From assembly GCF_900106925.1 (NCBI RefSeq), contig NZ_FNNZ01000007.1, positions 124,001 to 188,000 on the forward strand: 64,000 nucleotides of DNA. Reading direction: 5' to 3'. This document shows positions 18,963 through 28,514 of this stretch, piece by piece. This DNA comes from Thiocapsa roseopersicina (lineage in GTDB: Bacteria; Pseudomonadota; Gammaproteobacteria; Chromatiales; Chromatiaceae). Both the position numbers and the translations under genes were made by a program. The notes beneath the pieces are model-generated. The model saw nothing but the letters and a program-made list of their open reading frames with translations. It was not told where the DNA came from and did no database searches. Position 1 is the first letter of the stretch. Each line of letters starts with the position of its first letter.

Positions 18963-20684
18963 ATGCGCACCTCCCAGTTTCCGATCCAGACCCTCAAAGA
19001 GACCCCGTCCGACGCGGAGATCCCCAGTCACCGCCTGATGCTGCGGGCCGGCATGATCCGCAAGCTCGCGGCAGGGCTCTACACTTGGCTGCCGATGGGG
19101 CTGCGCGTCCTGCGCAAGGTCGAGGGCATCGTCCGTGATGAAATGGACCGCGCCGGCGCCCTGGAGGTTTCCATGCCGGCGGTTCAGCCCGCCGAGCTTT
19201 GGCAGGAATCCGGTCGTTGGGACCAATACGGCCCGGAGCTGCTGCGTCTGCGCGACCGCCACCAGCGCGACTTCTGCTTCGGCCCGACTCACGAGGAGAT
19301 CATCACCGATCTCGCCCGCAACGAGCTGAAGAGCTACAAGCAGCTCCCGATCAACTTCTATCAGATCCAGACCAAGTTCCGCGACGAGATCCGCCCGCGC
19401 TTCGGCGTGATGCGCGCCCGCGAGTTCCTGATGAAGGACGCCTACTCCTTTCATCTCGACGACGCCTCGCTCGAAGACACCTACCGGCAGATGCACGCGG
19501 CCTACAGCCGCATCTTCAGCCGCTGCGGGCTCGATTTCCGCCCGGTGCAGGCCGACACCGGCAGCATCGGCGGCAACGCATCGCATGAGTTCCATGTGCT
19601 CGCGGACTCCGGCGAAGACGCCATCGCCTTCTCCGACAGCAGCGACTACGCGGCCAACGTCGAGCTGGCCGAGGCCCTCGCCTTGGCCGACACCGCCCCG
19701 GCACCGCAGGAGACCGCGCGCCTGGTCGACACGCCGAACGCACGCACCATCGCGGATCTGGTCGAGCAGTTTGGTCAGCCGATCGAGCGCACGGTGAAGA
19801 CCCTGGTGGTCGCCGCCTCCGCCGAGAGCGCGTCCGCGCTGATCGCCCTGCTGGTGCGCGGCGATCACGAGCTCAACGCCATCAAGGCCGAGAAGCTCCC
19901 CGGCGTCGCCGCGCCGCTGCGCATGGCAACGGAGGCCGAGATCCGCGAGGCGATCGGCGCCGGCCCCGGATCGCTCGGTCCGAAGGATCTGCCCATCCCC
20001 TGCATCGTGGATCGCACCGTTGCGGTCACCGGCGATTTCAGCGCCGGCGCAAATCAGGACGGCAAGCATTGGTTCGGTCTGAACTGGGGCCGGGATCTGC
20101 CGCTTCCCGAGGTCGCCGATCTGCGCAACGTCATCGACGGCGACCCGAGTCCGGATGGCGAGGGCCATCTGAAGATCGCGCGCGGGATCGAGGTCGGACA
20201 CATCTTCCAGCTCGGGCGCAAATACAGCCAGGCCATGAAAGCCAACGTGCTCGGGGAGGACGGCCGTGCCACCACCCTGACCATGGGCTGTTACGGCATC
20301 GGGGTGTCGCGCGTGGTCGCCGCGGCGATCGAGCAGCATCACGACGAGCGCGGCATCTCTTGGCCCGCGCCGATCGCGCCCTTCCAGGTCGCACTCTTGC
20401 CGATGAAGCTCGGCAAGTCATACCGCGTCCGCGAGGCGACGGACCAGCTTTACGCTGACTTGAAGCAGGTCGGGGTCGACGTCCTGCTCGACGATCGCGA
20501 CGCCCGCCCCGGCGTCATGTTCGCCGACATGGAGCTGATCGGCATCCCGCATCGCATCGTGGTCGGCGACAAGTCGCTCGACGACGGTCAGGTCGAGTAC
20601 AAAGGTCGCAACGACACGGAGACCCAGCTCATCCCGATCGAGGAGATCGTCGGCTGGCTGTCGGCGCGGCTTCGGTCGGACTGA
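18963..20684 (+). CDS. proS: Prolyl-tRNA synthetase
   Basis: Class II aminoacyl-tRNA synthetase of 573 residues, the bacterial long form. Visible are motif 2 and 3 segments ([20 protein letters not shown]), the inserted editing domain (about residues 225-400, with [13 protein letters not shown]) and the C-terminal anticodon-binding domain. The start [19 protein letters not shown] matches the family. It stands alone, 160 bases upstream of fabA. Confidence 0.97.
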   Translation: MRTSQFPIQTLKETPSDAEIPSHRLMLRAGMIRKLAAGLYTWLPMGLRVLRKVEGIVRDEMDRAGALEVSMPAVQPAELWQESGRWDQYGPELLRLRDRHQRDFCFGPTHEEIITDLARNELKSYKQLPINFYQIQTKFRDEIRPRFGVMRAREFLMKDAYSFHLDDASLEDTYRQMHAAYSRIFSRCGLDFRPVQADTGSIGGNASHEFHVLADSGEDAIAFSDSSDYAANVELAEALALADTAPAPQETARLVDTPNARTIADLVEQFGQPIERTVKTLVVAASAESASALIALLVRGDHELNAIKAEKLPGVAAPLRMATEAEIREAIGAGPGSLGPKDLPIPCIVDRTVAVTGDFSAGANQDGKHWFGLNWGRDLPLPEVADLRNVIDGDPSPDGEGHLKIARGIEVGHIFQLGRKYSQAMKANVLGEDGRATTLTMGCYGIGVSRVVAAAIEQHHDERGISWPAPIAPFQVALLPMKLGKSYRVREATDQLYADLKQVGVDVLLDDRDARPGVMFADMELIGIPHRIVVGDKSLDDGQVEYKGRNDTETQLIPIEEIVGWLSARLRSD

Positions 20685-20844
20685 TTCCAGCCGCCAGCCG
20701 CTGCTCGACTCGAACAGGGGTCACGTCAAGACTCACTGCGCCCCGAGCCGTCAATGCCACCCGACGACCTCAGACGACGCAGTAGGCAGGAGGCCGGAAG
20801 CCCCCAAACACTGGAACCGCAAGACACACAGGACCTCACCCAAA

Positions 20845-21360
20845 ATGACGAAAGAAGCCTCCTTCGACCGCGACGCGCTCCTCGCCTGCGGACACGGCGA
20901 GATGTTCGGTCCCGGCAATGCCCAACTGCCCGTACCAAACATGCTGATGATGGATCGCGTGCTGCGCATCGCCGATTTCGGCGGCGCCAATGGCAAGGGC
21001 GAGATCCTGGCCGAGCTGGATATCAATCCCGAGCTCTGGTTCTTTCAGTGCCATTTCCCCGGCGACCCGGTCATGCCAGGCTGTCTCGGGCTCGACGCAC
21101 TCTGGCAGCTCGTCGGCTTCTATCTCGCCTGGGTCGGCAACCCGGGTCACGGCCGTGCGCTCGGCGTGGGCGAGGTGAAGTTCACCGGGCAGGTGCTCCC
21201 GACCGCGAGCAAGGTCACCTACCACATCGACATGAAGCGGGTCATCTCGCGCAAGCTGGTGCTCGGCATCGGCGACGGCGTGGTGCAGGTGGACGGGCGC
21301 ACCATTTACACGGCCAAGGATCTGCGGGTGGGGCTCTTTACCTCGACCGAGGGCTTCTAA
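20845..21360 (+). CDS. fabA: 3-hydroxydecanoyl-ACP dehydratase/isomerase FabA
   Basis: Makes the cis double bond of bacterial unsaturated fatty acids. The 171-residue length equals that of E. coli FabA. The active-site His lies in [12 protein letters not shown] and the Asp in [12 protein letters not shown]. The TAA stop codon at 21358-21360 is part of a dispersed repeat. No fabB follows it here. Confidence 0.97.
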   Translation: MTKEASFDRDALLACGHGEMFGPGNAQLPVPNMLMMDRVLRIADFGGANGKGEILAELDINPELWFFQCHFPGDPVMPGCLGLDALWQLVGFYLAWVGNPGHGRALGVGEVKFTGQVLPTASKVTYHIDMKRVISRKLVLGIGDGVVQVDGRTIYTAKDLRVGLFTSTEGF

Positions 21361-21443
21361 ACCGCGTCCCGAGTGTCGCCCGCCGGTTCGGTCGGTAACG
21401 AATCCTCGGTAGACCCCATGCGCTCGGTGGGGGACGCGGTTTA
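21358..21443. repeat. Dispersed TAAACCGCG repeat, copy 2
   Basis: About 86 bases from TAAACCGCGTCC to GGACGCGGTTTA. It lies between the convergent fabA and crtA-like genes. Its first three bases are the fabA stop codon. The ends can pair over about 12 bases, which could end transcription in both directions. Confidence 0.85.
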
Positions 21444-21516
21444 GGATTGGAAAAGCATTACTTGTGTCTTTTCGTGGTCGAGATCCGCTTATACCTCGGC
21501 GTTCTGCGGGTCGGAC

Positions 21517-22242
21517 TCAAGAAGCCACGAGTGCGGCGAGGCGGGGATAACGCGCGAGATCGCCCTCGATCCGCTCGATCGCGAAGCGGACGAACATCGA
21601 TTCGCTGAGCCACCCCTCCTGCCGGGACGCGCGACCGGCCCGATGATGCGGCGTGGTGCGATACGCGAACGTCTGCATCCGAGCCAGATCCTCCCAGACG
21701 CTGAAGGTCGCGAGCGTCAAGAGCGGATGCTCTCCGAAGCCGATGTGGAAGGGACAGCCCGGCGTGTCGCGCAGCTGTCGGCGGATCTCGGGGACGCTGC
21801 GCCAAAAGGCGCGCGCCCGCGTCGGGGCAACACGCGCACGGGTGAGAACGACGAGCGGCCGATCCGGCTGCTGTTCGCCTCGATAGTCGAAGAGTGCCTC
21901 ACCGCCCCAGGTTCCGCGCCCGGAAACCGGCGTCAGCGTAAAGTGTAGCTGCTCGGCGCTCGCGTCGGCGACCGCTCGATAGAAGCGGGTCCGTCGCAAA
22001 CGCGCCTCATCCTCGGGATCCGCGAATACCCGCATCAGGCAGTAAGCACCGAGATCCGGCACCACGGAGAACCCGTCGCCGCTGCCGCAGCCCATCAGGC
22101 GGATCCGGCCGGTCGGGGTACGGCGATCGATCAGAAACCGCTGAAAGCCCATCCGCAGGAAGGCATCGGGGATACGCAGCCCCGAATAGCGGAAGAAGCT
22201 GAACACGACCAAACGACTCACGATCATCCCTCGCTCGAACAT
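21517..22242 (-). CDS. crtA: Spheroidene monooxygenase (CrtA)-like protein
   Basis: Protein of about 241 residues. VVFSFFRYSG, the LMGCGSGDGFSVVPDLGAYCL segment and the fold order resemble CrtA, the oxygen-dependent enzyme that adds a keto group to spheroidene-type carotenoids in purple bacteria. The C-terminal half (FHIGFGEHPLLTLATFSVWEDLARM) has the ferredoxin-like dimeric barrel look of such monooxygenases. The start is uncertain: ATGs at 22242 and 22227 and a TTG at 22314 are in frame, none with an ideal ribosome binding site. No other carotenoid gene is near. A related heme-binding monooxygenase of other function remains possible. Confidence 0.65.
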   Translation of the reverse strand: MFERGMIVSRLVVFSFFRYSGLRIPDAFLRMGFQRFLIDRRTPTGRIRLMGCGSGDGFSVVPDLGAYCLMRVFADPEDEARLRRTRFYRAVADASAEQLHFTLTPVSGRGTWGGEALFDYRGEQQPDRPLVVLTRARVAPTRARAFWRSVPEIRRQLRDTPGCPFHIGFGEHPLLTLATFSVWEDLARMQTFAYRTTPHHRAGRASRQEGWLSESMFVRFAIERIEGDLARYPRLAALVAS

Positions 22243-22365
22243 TGAAACAACGCAACGATCTCCGGGATCGCCCTGTCGGACGGACGCCTCGACCGTCTCC
22301 TGCACCACATCCAAGCGTGCTATGTTCGAGGAAGGCGCAAACTTTGCGGTTCAACTGTTCCTTAA

Positions 22366-22453
22366 TTAAACCGCGCCCGGTGCAGCATGCGTTGTCTGTT
22401 GGATTGGCTTGGCTGCGCCAGCTCCGTCAACTGTCGGAGCTGGCGCGGTTTAA
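22366..22453. repeat. Dispersed TTAAACCGCG repeat, copy 3
   Basis: An 88-base unit from TTAAACCGCGCC to GGCGCGGTTTAA. It contains an internal hairpin (GCGCCAGCTCCG / CGGAGCTGGCGC) and closely resembles copy 5 at 36527. It lies 22 bases before copy 4 with an AT-rich spacer. Confidence 0.88.
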
Positions 22454-22475
22454 CCTATTAAAAAATATTAAATTC

Positions 22476-22559
22476 TAAACCGCGTCACTGCCAAGGTCGG
22501 AAAAATCCTTGAGCCCGACACAACATGAAACCGACGCATTTCACTCTGGACGCGGTTTA
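22476..22559. repeat. Dispersed TAAACCGCG repeat, copy 4
   Basis: An 84-base unit from TAAACCGCGTC to GGACGCGGTTTA, ending 3 bases from the stop codon of the large membrane-protein gene on the minus strand. The interior differs from copy 3. Confidence 0.85.
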
Positions 22560-22562
22560 GGT

Positions 22563-25500
22563 TCAAAGATCCAGCCGCATCTCCTCCGCATCAGGCGTGC
22601 GTTTGGCCTTTGGCCGCTTCGGCTCCGCAGTGGGCATCTCGCGCCAAATCAGAGGCGTGGAAAGACCCACCCAGCCCCAGCGCAGCCAGTCGAGCAGCCG
22701 CATCGCGAGCCAGAGCGCCCAGGCGAGCATGAGTGCGCGGTAGACCCACATGGGGACCGAAAGCACCCACACCTCCGGCAATGCGGGGCCGCCGCGATCC
22801 TGATACCAATTGAGTGTGGTCGCGGTCGAGCCGTTCCCCATGATCTGCATCTCGGGCGTGCCGAGCAGACCCTGTTGGACGGCGCCTAGGAGGCCCGCAA
22901 GCGCGACGAGCGTCAGGATGACGAGCCCGATCTGAATCAGGTTGAAGCGCCAGGCCGGACGTGCGAGCGGGTCCAGGCGATGCCGCAGGCCGAGTGCAAA
23001 GAGCCAGCCGATCACCAGCAGCACGACCCAAACCTCGGCCAGGATGAGCCCGATGCCGAGCAGGAGCCAATCGTGCACGCGCAAGGGTGTCAGGCGGCTG
23101 CGACCCAGACCAGCGGCCAGGCCGATCAGCACCAGCAGGATCCCCCAGAAGAGCACGGCCGGCCCGATCCGCGGCCCCCAGGTCCAGAGCACCCAGCGAT
23201 CCTCCGGTAGGCTCAGCGCGAGATTCAGGTTGACCGCGGGGCTGCGCAGATCCGGCACACTCGGGCGGTAGCCGAAGGTCAGCGGCTGCGCCTCGCGCCA
23301 GGTCAGCTCGACCCGGGTCGAGCCTGGCGTGAGCGGAAGCTCGACCTCCGGCGCCGTATCGGGCAGCGGAAGGCTGTGACCGTCCAGACTGAAGGCGATC
23401 GGCTCGGCGGCGTCGGGCAGCCGGACGACATGGCTGCCGCCTTGGCTGCTGCGGATCGCGAGGGTCAGGGTCGAAAGGGTTCCGCGCTGGCCGGGCTCGA
23501 CGCGCGTGTCGACGCGATCGATGGTCAATGTCGGTCCCGGGACGCCCGGTGGTCGGGTGAGGGTCAGGACCAAGGTCTCGCCCGGCAGGGGGCGCCAGTT
23601 GGGCAGCCAGCGATCGCCCGGGTCCAGCCGATGGATCGGAGCGATGCCTGCGTACTCCAGATGCCAGAGCGGTCCCACATCGAGACGCCAATCCTCGCTC
23701 AGTCGCGGATCCATCGGAGCGACGAGGCTCAATGCGGAGGTCGGCTCCAGACGCGACGACCAGGCCACCTCCGAGCGCCCGGCAGGCAGATCCGCGAGAA
23801 CCGCGGCACCCTCGACTTGGACCCCGGGCGTCTGCACCGACTCGCTCGGCAGCAACGGCACCGGGATCAAGACCGGGAACTCGCTCGGCGACAAACGCTG
23901 CACACGGGTATCCACGCGCCAGTCGACCCCCATCCGCAGGGTCCGCTCGACGCGCAGCAGCGGCGGCAAAGCACCCTGCGCGAGCGACACCTCCTGCGGG
24001 GCGCCGGTGTCGGAGACGCGGACCAAGCGAATCTGGGCACCGGCACGCCCGCCGGCATCCAGCCCTTCGAGGTTCCAGCCCTCGACGGTGGCCCGGATCA
24101 GTCGCGGCGGCATCGGCAGCGGGATCTCGACCTGATCGCGGCTCGCCAGCGGGCCGACGAGCCTGACTGCGTGTCGGCCGGCGGGGAGCATCAGCAGGAG
24201 CCGACCGGCCGCGTCTTGGCGCAGTCCGTCCGAAGGCTCGCCGTCCACGCGGATCTCGGTCGGCAGCCAGCCCCCTGCCCCGCCCGGAACGGGTGCCGCG
24301 ACCGCGACCGCGGCATCCAGGGTCAGATCGAGCATCAGCCGATCCGGGTCCGCCGCGAGGACCATGAGGGGCAGATCGACACAGTGCGGCAGACAGTCCG
24401 GCGGGGCGAGCAGACGGGTGCGAAGCTCCTGAAGCAGCTCGGGGCTCGGCAGATCCTCGGCCGAGGCAGGCTCGGTACCGACCGCCGTCCCCAGCCCCAA
24501 GGCGACCAGCAGGGCGAGACCCGCATCCCGGGTCCCGCGACTGCCGAGGAGCCCGGCCAGCCGCAGACCGAGCAGCACCAGGAGAACGGCGCCGAGGAGC
24601 GAGAGCACCAGATTCAAGGTCGGTGTCAGCAACCAAAGTCGTGCCGATTCGTCCTCGCCGACGGGTCCGCTCCAACGCAGATCGACGCTGTTCCAGCGCC
24701 AGTCCGGGATGCCGGCTCCGGTCTGGAGACGCGCATCGGGATCCATGAGATCGATGGGCTCGGGAATCGGGGCCGCGGGCTCGGCCAGTGCGTCGGAAAG
24801 CCGCTCGCGTTTCGACGTCGCTTCCATGTCCATCGCGCTGCGCAGCTCGAACGCAGGCGCGGGAGCTGCGGTCTGCATGCCCGATCCCGAGTCGCCCAAC
24901 GCCATCCAGGGGCGCTCCAGATGCGGAAAGAGCCCGTCGCGGACCTCGGTCACCAGGAACGGCAGTCCGATCACCAGGAGCCCCAGCAACGCCAGTCGGA
25001 AATAGAGTGTCGTCAGGGTCCGCAGGCGCTGCAGACCGGTGCGCACGGGCGCCTCCGGGATCAACCGCAGCAGGGCCGCGGCGGCGAGCAGGTTCAGCCA
25101 GATCAGCCGCGGCGCACCGGGCGCCTGCCAGGTCAGGCCCAGCGTGAGCAGGGCAAGCAACGCCCAACCCCAGCCCCAGATCCGGCCGATACCCAGTGCC
25201 GTGATCAGCACCAGAAAGAGATCCAACAGGCTCCAGCGCCCTATCCAGGTGCTCGGAAGGTTGTCGACGCCTTGGACGGTCAAGAGATCCCAACCCGGCG
25301 GCAGATAGAGCCGCGCGTCGACGCTCTCGAACTCGGTCGCCCAGCCCGAGGCCGGAACGCGTCCGGGTGCGGACTCAAGCCGAGCATCGGCGACCACATC
25401 CAGGCTGCCCCGTCTGACCTCGACCCCGGGCGACGCGGCGTCGTTCAGACGCGTGATGAGCACGGGTCGACCGTCGACGGTCACGGCGCCCAGCTCAAGC

Positions 25501-26705
25501 GCCGGACCGGCGTCCAGGCGCCACCCGCGCGACAACTGACCGCCGATGCGATCCTGCACGCTGTAGCCCTTGCCGTCGAAGTCGAGCCAAAGCTCGCGAT
25601 CCAGGCGCAGACGGTCCGGCCCGGGATCCGGATCCCCGCGGACCTGCTCGGTCAGACGCAGGACGCCACCCGGCTCGACCCGATAGACCGGCAGACGCGA
25701 CCATTCCTCGGGGATCCCGGTCTGGCGCGGATCCACGGCATCGAGTCCGGAAGGCTCGACCCGCCGCAGCGCGGGTTCAGCCGCGAAGGCCCAGATCTCA
25801 CGCTCCGGCCAAGGAGCGCCGGCTTCGGGACGCGACAGCTCGGACAGGTCGCCTTGGTGATGCTCTACGACATCCAGCGCCCAGCGCCCGGGACGCACCT
25901 GCACCCGCAGCATCCCGTCCTCTTCGAGCCGCGCCGGCAACGGGCTGTCGATCCGCAAAGGGATCCCGCCGGGCAAGAGTACGGGGCCCAGCCGCACCTC
26001 GCGCGCGCCGCCGGACACCTCGAGTCGAAGCCGGGTCAGGACCTCGAGCGGCAGACTATCTTGGATGCGTCGATAGACCTCCAGGCTCAGGCGATCGCCA
26101 GAGCGCTCGGTCTCGGACCCGGTCGGGTCACCGAGCCAGAGACGATTGGTCCGATCCAAACGCGGTGTCGGTACCGCGACGCCATCGTTCACAAGCGACA
26201 CCAGCCCGATCATGGGCGGGATCACGAGCGCGTCCGGCGGACGATCCCAGACGAACCGCCCGGTTACCCGATGCACCCCGGCGGCGAGCGTCACCGTCGG
26301 CCGGCCGTCGCGCTGGACGACCGGCAGTTCGGCCCCGTCCGCTTCGACCCCGAGCGGCCAGGCATCCGCGTCGCCCGGCAGCGGCACCGCGGACTCGGCC
26401 AGGACCTGCCAGACCTGAGCGAATGTCCCGCCCTCCCCGCTCAGCGCCAGATCCAACCGTCCGGGCCAAGCGCAGAGCCGTGCGCCGTCGGCCGGATCGA
26501 TCGGACAGGCGCGTTGATCCTGCCCCTCGGGACCGCCCTCCAGAACCCAGGGGATCCAAGGCTGTAATGCCTCGGGAACGGTCGGTGCGGAAATGGCTTG
26601 GGAACGCAGAGGCGGAGCATTGCCCTGGACGCTGTCGAGCTGGGCCCTCGAGGGTGCAGACACGACCAGGAGAAGCAGCAGAAGACGTCGCAAAACGTTC
26701 GGCAT
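22563..26705 (-). CDS. Large membrane-anchored protein, unknown function
   Basis: A 1380-residue protein from the ATG at 26705 (MPNVLRRLLLLLLVVSAPSRAQ, a signal peptide with a predicted cut after SRA). Long beta-rich, Asp/Arg/Pro-rich stretches alternate with three groups of hydrophobic helices at about residues 490-600, 690-770 and 1170-1370. The second group ends in a second signal-like AxA (TEPASA), after which another extracytoplasmic region begins. An acidic and basic C-tail (RPKAKRTPDAEEMRLDL) is probably cytoplasmic. No enzyme motif was recognised. It stands alone, divergent from alkaline phosphatase. A very long reading frame opposite to it is a GC-driven shadow. Confidence 0.85.
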   Translation of the reverse strand: MPNVLRRLLLLLLVVSAPSRAQLDSVQGNAPPLRSQAISAPTVPEALQPWIPWVLEGGPEGQDQRACPIDPADGARLCAWPGRLDLALSGEGGTFAQVWQVLAESAVPLPGDADAWPLGVEADGAELPVVQRDGRPTVTLAAGVHRVTGRFVWDRPPDALVIPPMIGLVSLVNDGVAVPTPRLDRTNRLWLGDPTGSETERSGDRLSLEVYRRIQDSLPLEVLTRLRLEVSGGAREVRLGPVLLPGGIPLRIDSPLPARLEEDGMLRVQVRPGRWALDVVEHHQGDLSELSRPEAGAPWPEREIWAFAAEPALRRVEPSGLDAVDPRQTGIPEEWSRLPVYRVEPGGVLRLTEQVRGDPDPGPDRLRLDRELWLDFDGKGYSVQDRIGGQLSRGWRLDAGPALELGAVTVDGRPVLITRLNDAASPGVEVRRGSLDVVADARLESAPGRVPASGWATEFESVDARLYLPPGWDLLTVQGVDNLPSTWIGRWSLLDLFLVLITALGIGRIWGWGWALLALLTLGLTWQAPGAPRLIWLNLLAAAALLRLIPEAPVRTGLQRLRTLTTLYFRLALLGLLVIGLPFLVTEVRDGLFPHLERPWMALGDSGSGMQTAAPAPAFELRSAMDMEATSKRERLSDALAEPAAPIPEPIDLMDPDARLQTGAGIPDWRWNSVDLRWSGPVGEDESARLWLLTPTLNLVLSLLGAVLLVLLGLRLAGLLGSRGTRDAGLALLVALGLGTAVGTEPASAEDLPSPELLQELRTRLLAPPDCLPHCVDLPLMVLAADPDRLMLDLTLDAAVAVAAPVPGGAGGWLPTEIRVDGEPSDGLRQDAAGRLLLMLPAGRHAVRLVGPLASRDQVEIPLPMPPRLIRATVEGWNLEGLDAGGRAGAQIRLVRVSDTGAPQEVSLAQGALPPLLRVERTLRMGVDWRVDTRVQRLSPSEFPVLIPVPLLPSESVQTPGVQVEGAAVLADLPAGRSEVAWSSRLEPTSALSLVAPMDPRLSEDWRLDVGPLWHLEYAGIAPIHRLDPGDRWLPNWRPLPGETLVLTLTRPPGVPGPTLTIDRVDTRVEPGQRGTLSTLTLAIRSSQGGSHVVRLPDAAEPIAFSLDGHSLPLPDTAPEVELPLTPGSTRVELTWREAQPLTFGYRPSVPDLRSPAVNLNLALSLPEDRWVLWTWGPRIGPAVLFWGILLVLIGLAAGLGRSRLTPLRVHDWLLLGIGLILAEVWVVLLVIGWLFALGLRHRLDPLARPAWRFNLIQIGLVILTLVALAGLLGAVQQGLLGTPEMQIMGNGSTATTLNWYQDRGGPALPEVWVLSVPMWVYRALMLAWALWLAMRLLDWLRWGWVGLSTPLIWREMPTAEPKRPKAKRTPDAEEMRLDL

Positions 26706-26844
26706 ATTGTCACATGAATGCAAGGGTCTTTCTGTAGATTGCGCCGTGCCGTTCGGGGCACGCCCAATTTCTTGGCCGCTTCCCGCCGGTCCGCCGGCCC
26801 CGCCTTTCCGGGGTCAACTATGACGAGAAGCGGAGAGAAGGCAA

Positions 26845-28413
26845 GTGAAACCGCGCAATATGATCCTCAACCTGTCCGCCACTGCGATGCTTGTGGCCGC
26901 GACATCGGCAAGCGCCGCGCTGCCGAAGTATGTGTTCTTCTTCCTCGGCGACGGTATGGCGAACGCCCAGATCCAAGCCACCGAGGCCTATTTGACGACC
27001 ATCAACGGCGGGGACGCGACCGTCGCCGCAGATCTCCTGCGCCCCGAGAATCGCCTGAACATGAGCAAGATGCCCGTTGCGGGCATGCAGACGACCTACG
27101 ATGCCTACGCGCTGATGACCGACTCGGCATCCTCGGGTACGGCCTTCGCGAGCGGGCTCAAGACCAAGAGCGGGGTCGTGAACATGGATCCCGAAACCCA
27201 AACCTCCTGCTACAAGAGTGTTGCGGAGCTTGCCCATGAAAGCGGCAAGAAGGTCGGAATCATCTCCAGCGTCTCCTTGGATCACGCTACACCGGCCGCC
27301 TATTACGCCAGCGTGCCGAATCGCGGCCTGATGAACAACATCGCGACCCAGCTTGCAAACACCGGCTACGAATTCTTCGGCGGCGGCGGCTTGGTCGCAC
27401 CCGAGGGACCGGCACGCTCCGGGGACACCGAGAACAATGTTTGGGATCTGCTGAGCACCAACGGCTATACGGTTCTCAACGACCGCGCGTCCATCTTGTC
27501 GCTCAAGACCCAGCCGATGGATAAGGTGGTCGCGATCAACCCGACCCTCGATCGCAGCTCCGCCATGCCCTACGCGATCGACCGCCCGGAGGGCAATCTC
27601 TCGCTGAAGGACATGGTCGAGGTCGCGATCGCGAATCTCGAAGAGCGTCCGAAGCAGCGCGGATACAAGGAAAAAGGCCCCGTTCGCAAAGGCTTCTTCC
27701 TGATGGTCGAAGGCGGCAAGATCGACTGGGCGGGCCATGCGAACGACGCGGTCGCCAGCATCAACGACATGCTGGATTTCGACGCCGCGGTCGGGGTCGC
27801 CGTCGCGTTCGCGAGCCGGCATCCGAACGAAACCCTCATCGTCGTCACCGGCGACCACGAGACCGGCGGGATGACCGTCGGCCATGCCACGACCGCCTAT
27901 ACGGCCTATTACGATCGCCTGCTCGGCCAGACCAACAGCTTCGAGTACTTCGGAGAGAACCAGTGGGCAGAGCACAAGGCCGCCAACAGCGAGACCCTCT
28001 GCGGTGGCAACGGCTGGCAGGCATCCGACAACCTCGCACGGGATACCGCCATGCTCGGGCTCATGTCCGATGTCTTCGGCATGGATTGGGCGGACCTGAA
28101 CGCCTACCAGAAGGAAAAGCTCGAAGACGCCTACGACCAGTCCATGTGCGGCGCCAACGACAACAGCCAGGACGAGAACAAGCTCCTCTACGGCGGCTAC
28201 GAGCCGATCGTCGTCACCATCACGCACATCTTGAACGAGCGGGCCAGCATCGGCTGGACCTCGTATTCCCACACCGGCGTTCCTGTCCCCGTCTACGCAC
28301 AGGGATGGGCCGCGACTCGCCTGGCCGGCTTCTACGACAACACGGACATCGCCAAGCGCCTCGCCACGCTTATGCGCCTGCCCGAGCTGCCTGTCAAGAA
28401 GGCATGCCCATAA
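26845..28413 (+). CDS. phoA: Secreted alkaline phosphatase
   Basis: Alkaline phosphatase superfamily enzyme of 522 residues with a signal peptide (residues 1-24, cut after ASA). Metal and active-site motifs are present: FFLGDGM (D36), TDSASSGTA with probable nucleophile Ser94, HATPAAYYA, GGKIDWAGHAND and GDHETGG. It should hydrolyse phosphate monoesters in the periplasm or outside. The GTG start at 26845 has GAGAAGG 5-8 bases upstream. Four or more Cys residues in the mature part may form disulfides. Regulation by phosphate is likely for the family, but no convincing Pho box was found. Confidence 0.9.
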   Translation: MKPRNMILNLSATAMLVAATSASAALPKYVFFFLGDGMANAQIQATEAYLTTINGGDATVAADLLRPENRLNMSKMPVAGMQTTYDAYALMTDSASSGTAFASGLKTKSGVVNMDPETQTSCYKSVAELAHESGKKVGIISSVSLDHATPAAYYASVPNRGLMNNIATQLANTGYEFFGGGGLVAPEGPARSGDTENNVWDLLSTNGYTVLNDRASILSLKTQPMDKVVAINPTLDRSSAMPYAIDRPEGNLSLKDMVEVAIANLEERPKQRGYKEKGPVRKGFFLMVEGGKIDWAGHANDAVASINDMLDFDAAVGVAVAFASRHPNETLIVVTGDHETGGMTVGHATTAYTAYYDRLLGQTNSFEYFGENQWAEHKAANSETLCGGNGWQASDNLARDTAMLGLMSDVFGMDWADLNAYQKEKLEDAYDQSMCGANDNSQDENKLLYGGYEPIVVTITHILNERASIGWTSYSHTGVPVPVYAQGWAATRLAGFYDNTDIAKRLATLMRLPELPVKKACP

Positions 28414-28455
28414 CCAAGACAACGGCTTAGCTTTACCTAGGCCCGCCCTGCCCTT

Positions 28456-28484
28456 GGCGCCGCCTTCGCGGCGCCTTTCTTGTT
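28456..28484 (+). terminator. Terminator after alkaline phosphatase
   Basis: GGCGCCG-CCTT-CGCGGCGCC forms a stable stem followed by TTTCTTGTTT. It lies about 45 bases after the phosphatase stop and just before the next gene. Confidence 0.82.
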
Positions 28485-28514
28485 TGCGCAATCCTCAGCT
28501 CAAGGTATCGGTAC

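Noticed and set aside
23376-26567. 1063-codon open frame opposite the large membrane protein
   Set aside because: It is a GC-driven shadow: composition is Gln/Arg/Asp-rich without domains, while the minus strand has a signal peptide and membrane helices.
26700-26844. Pho box upstream of alkaline phosphatase
   Set aside because: TTGTCACATGAATGCA only weakly resembles the consensus and lacks a second half with correct spacing.
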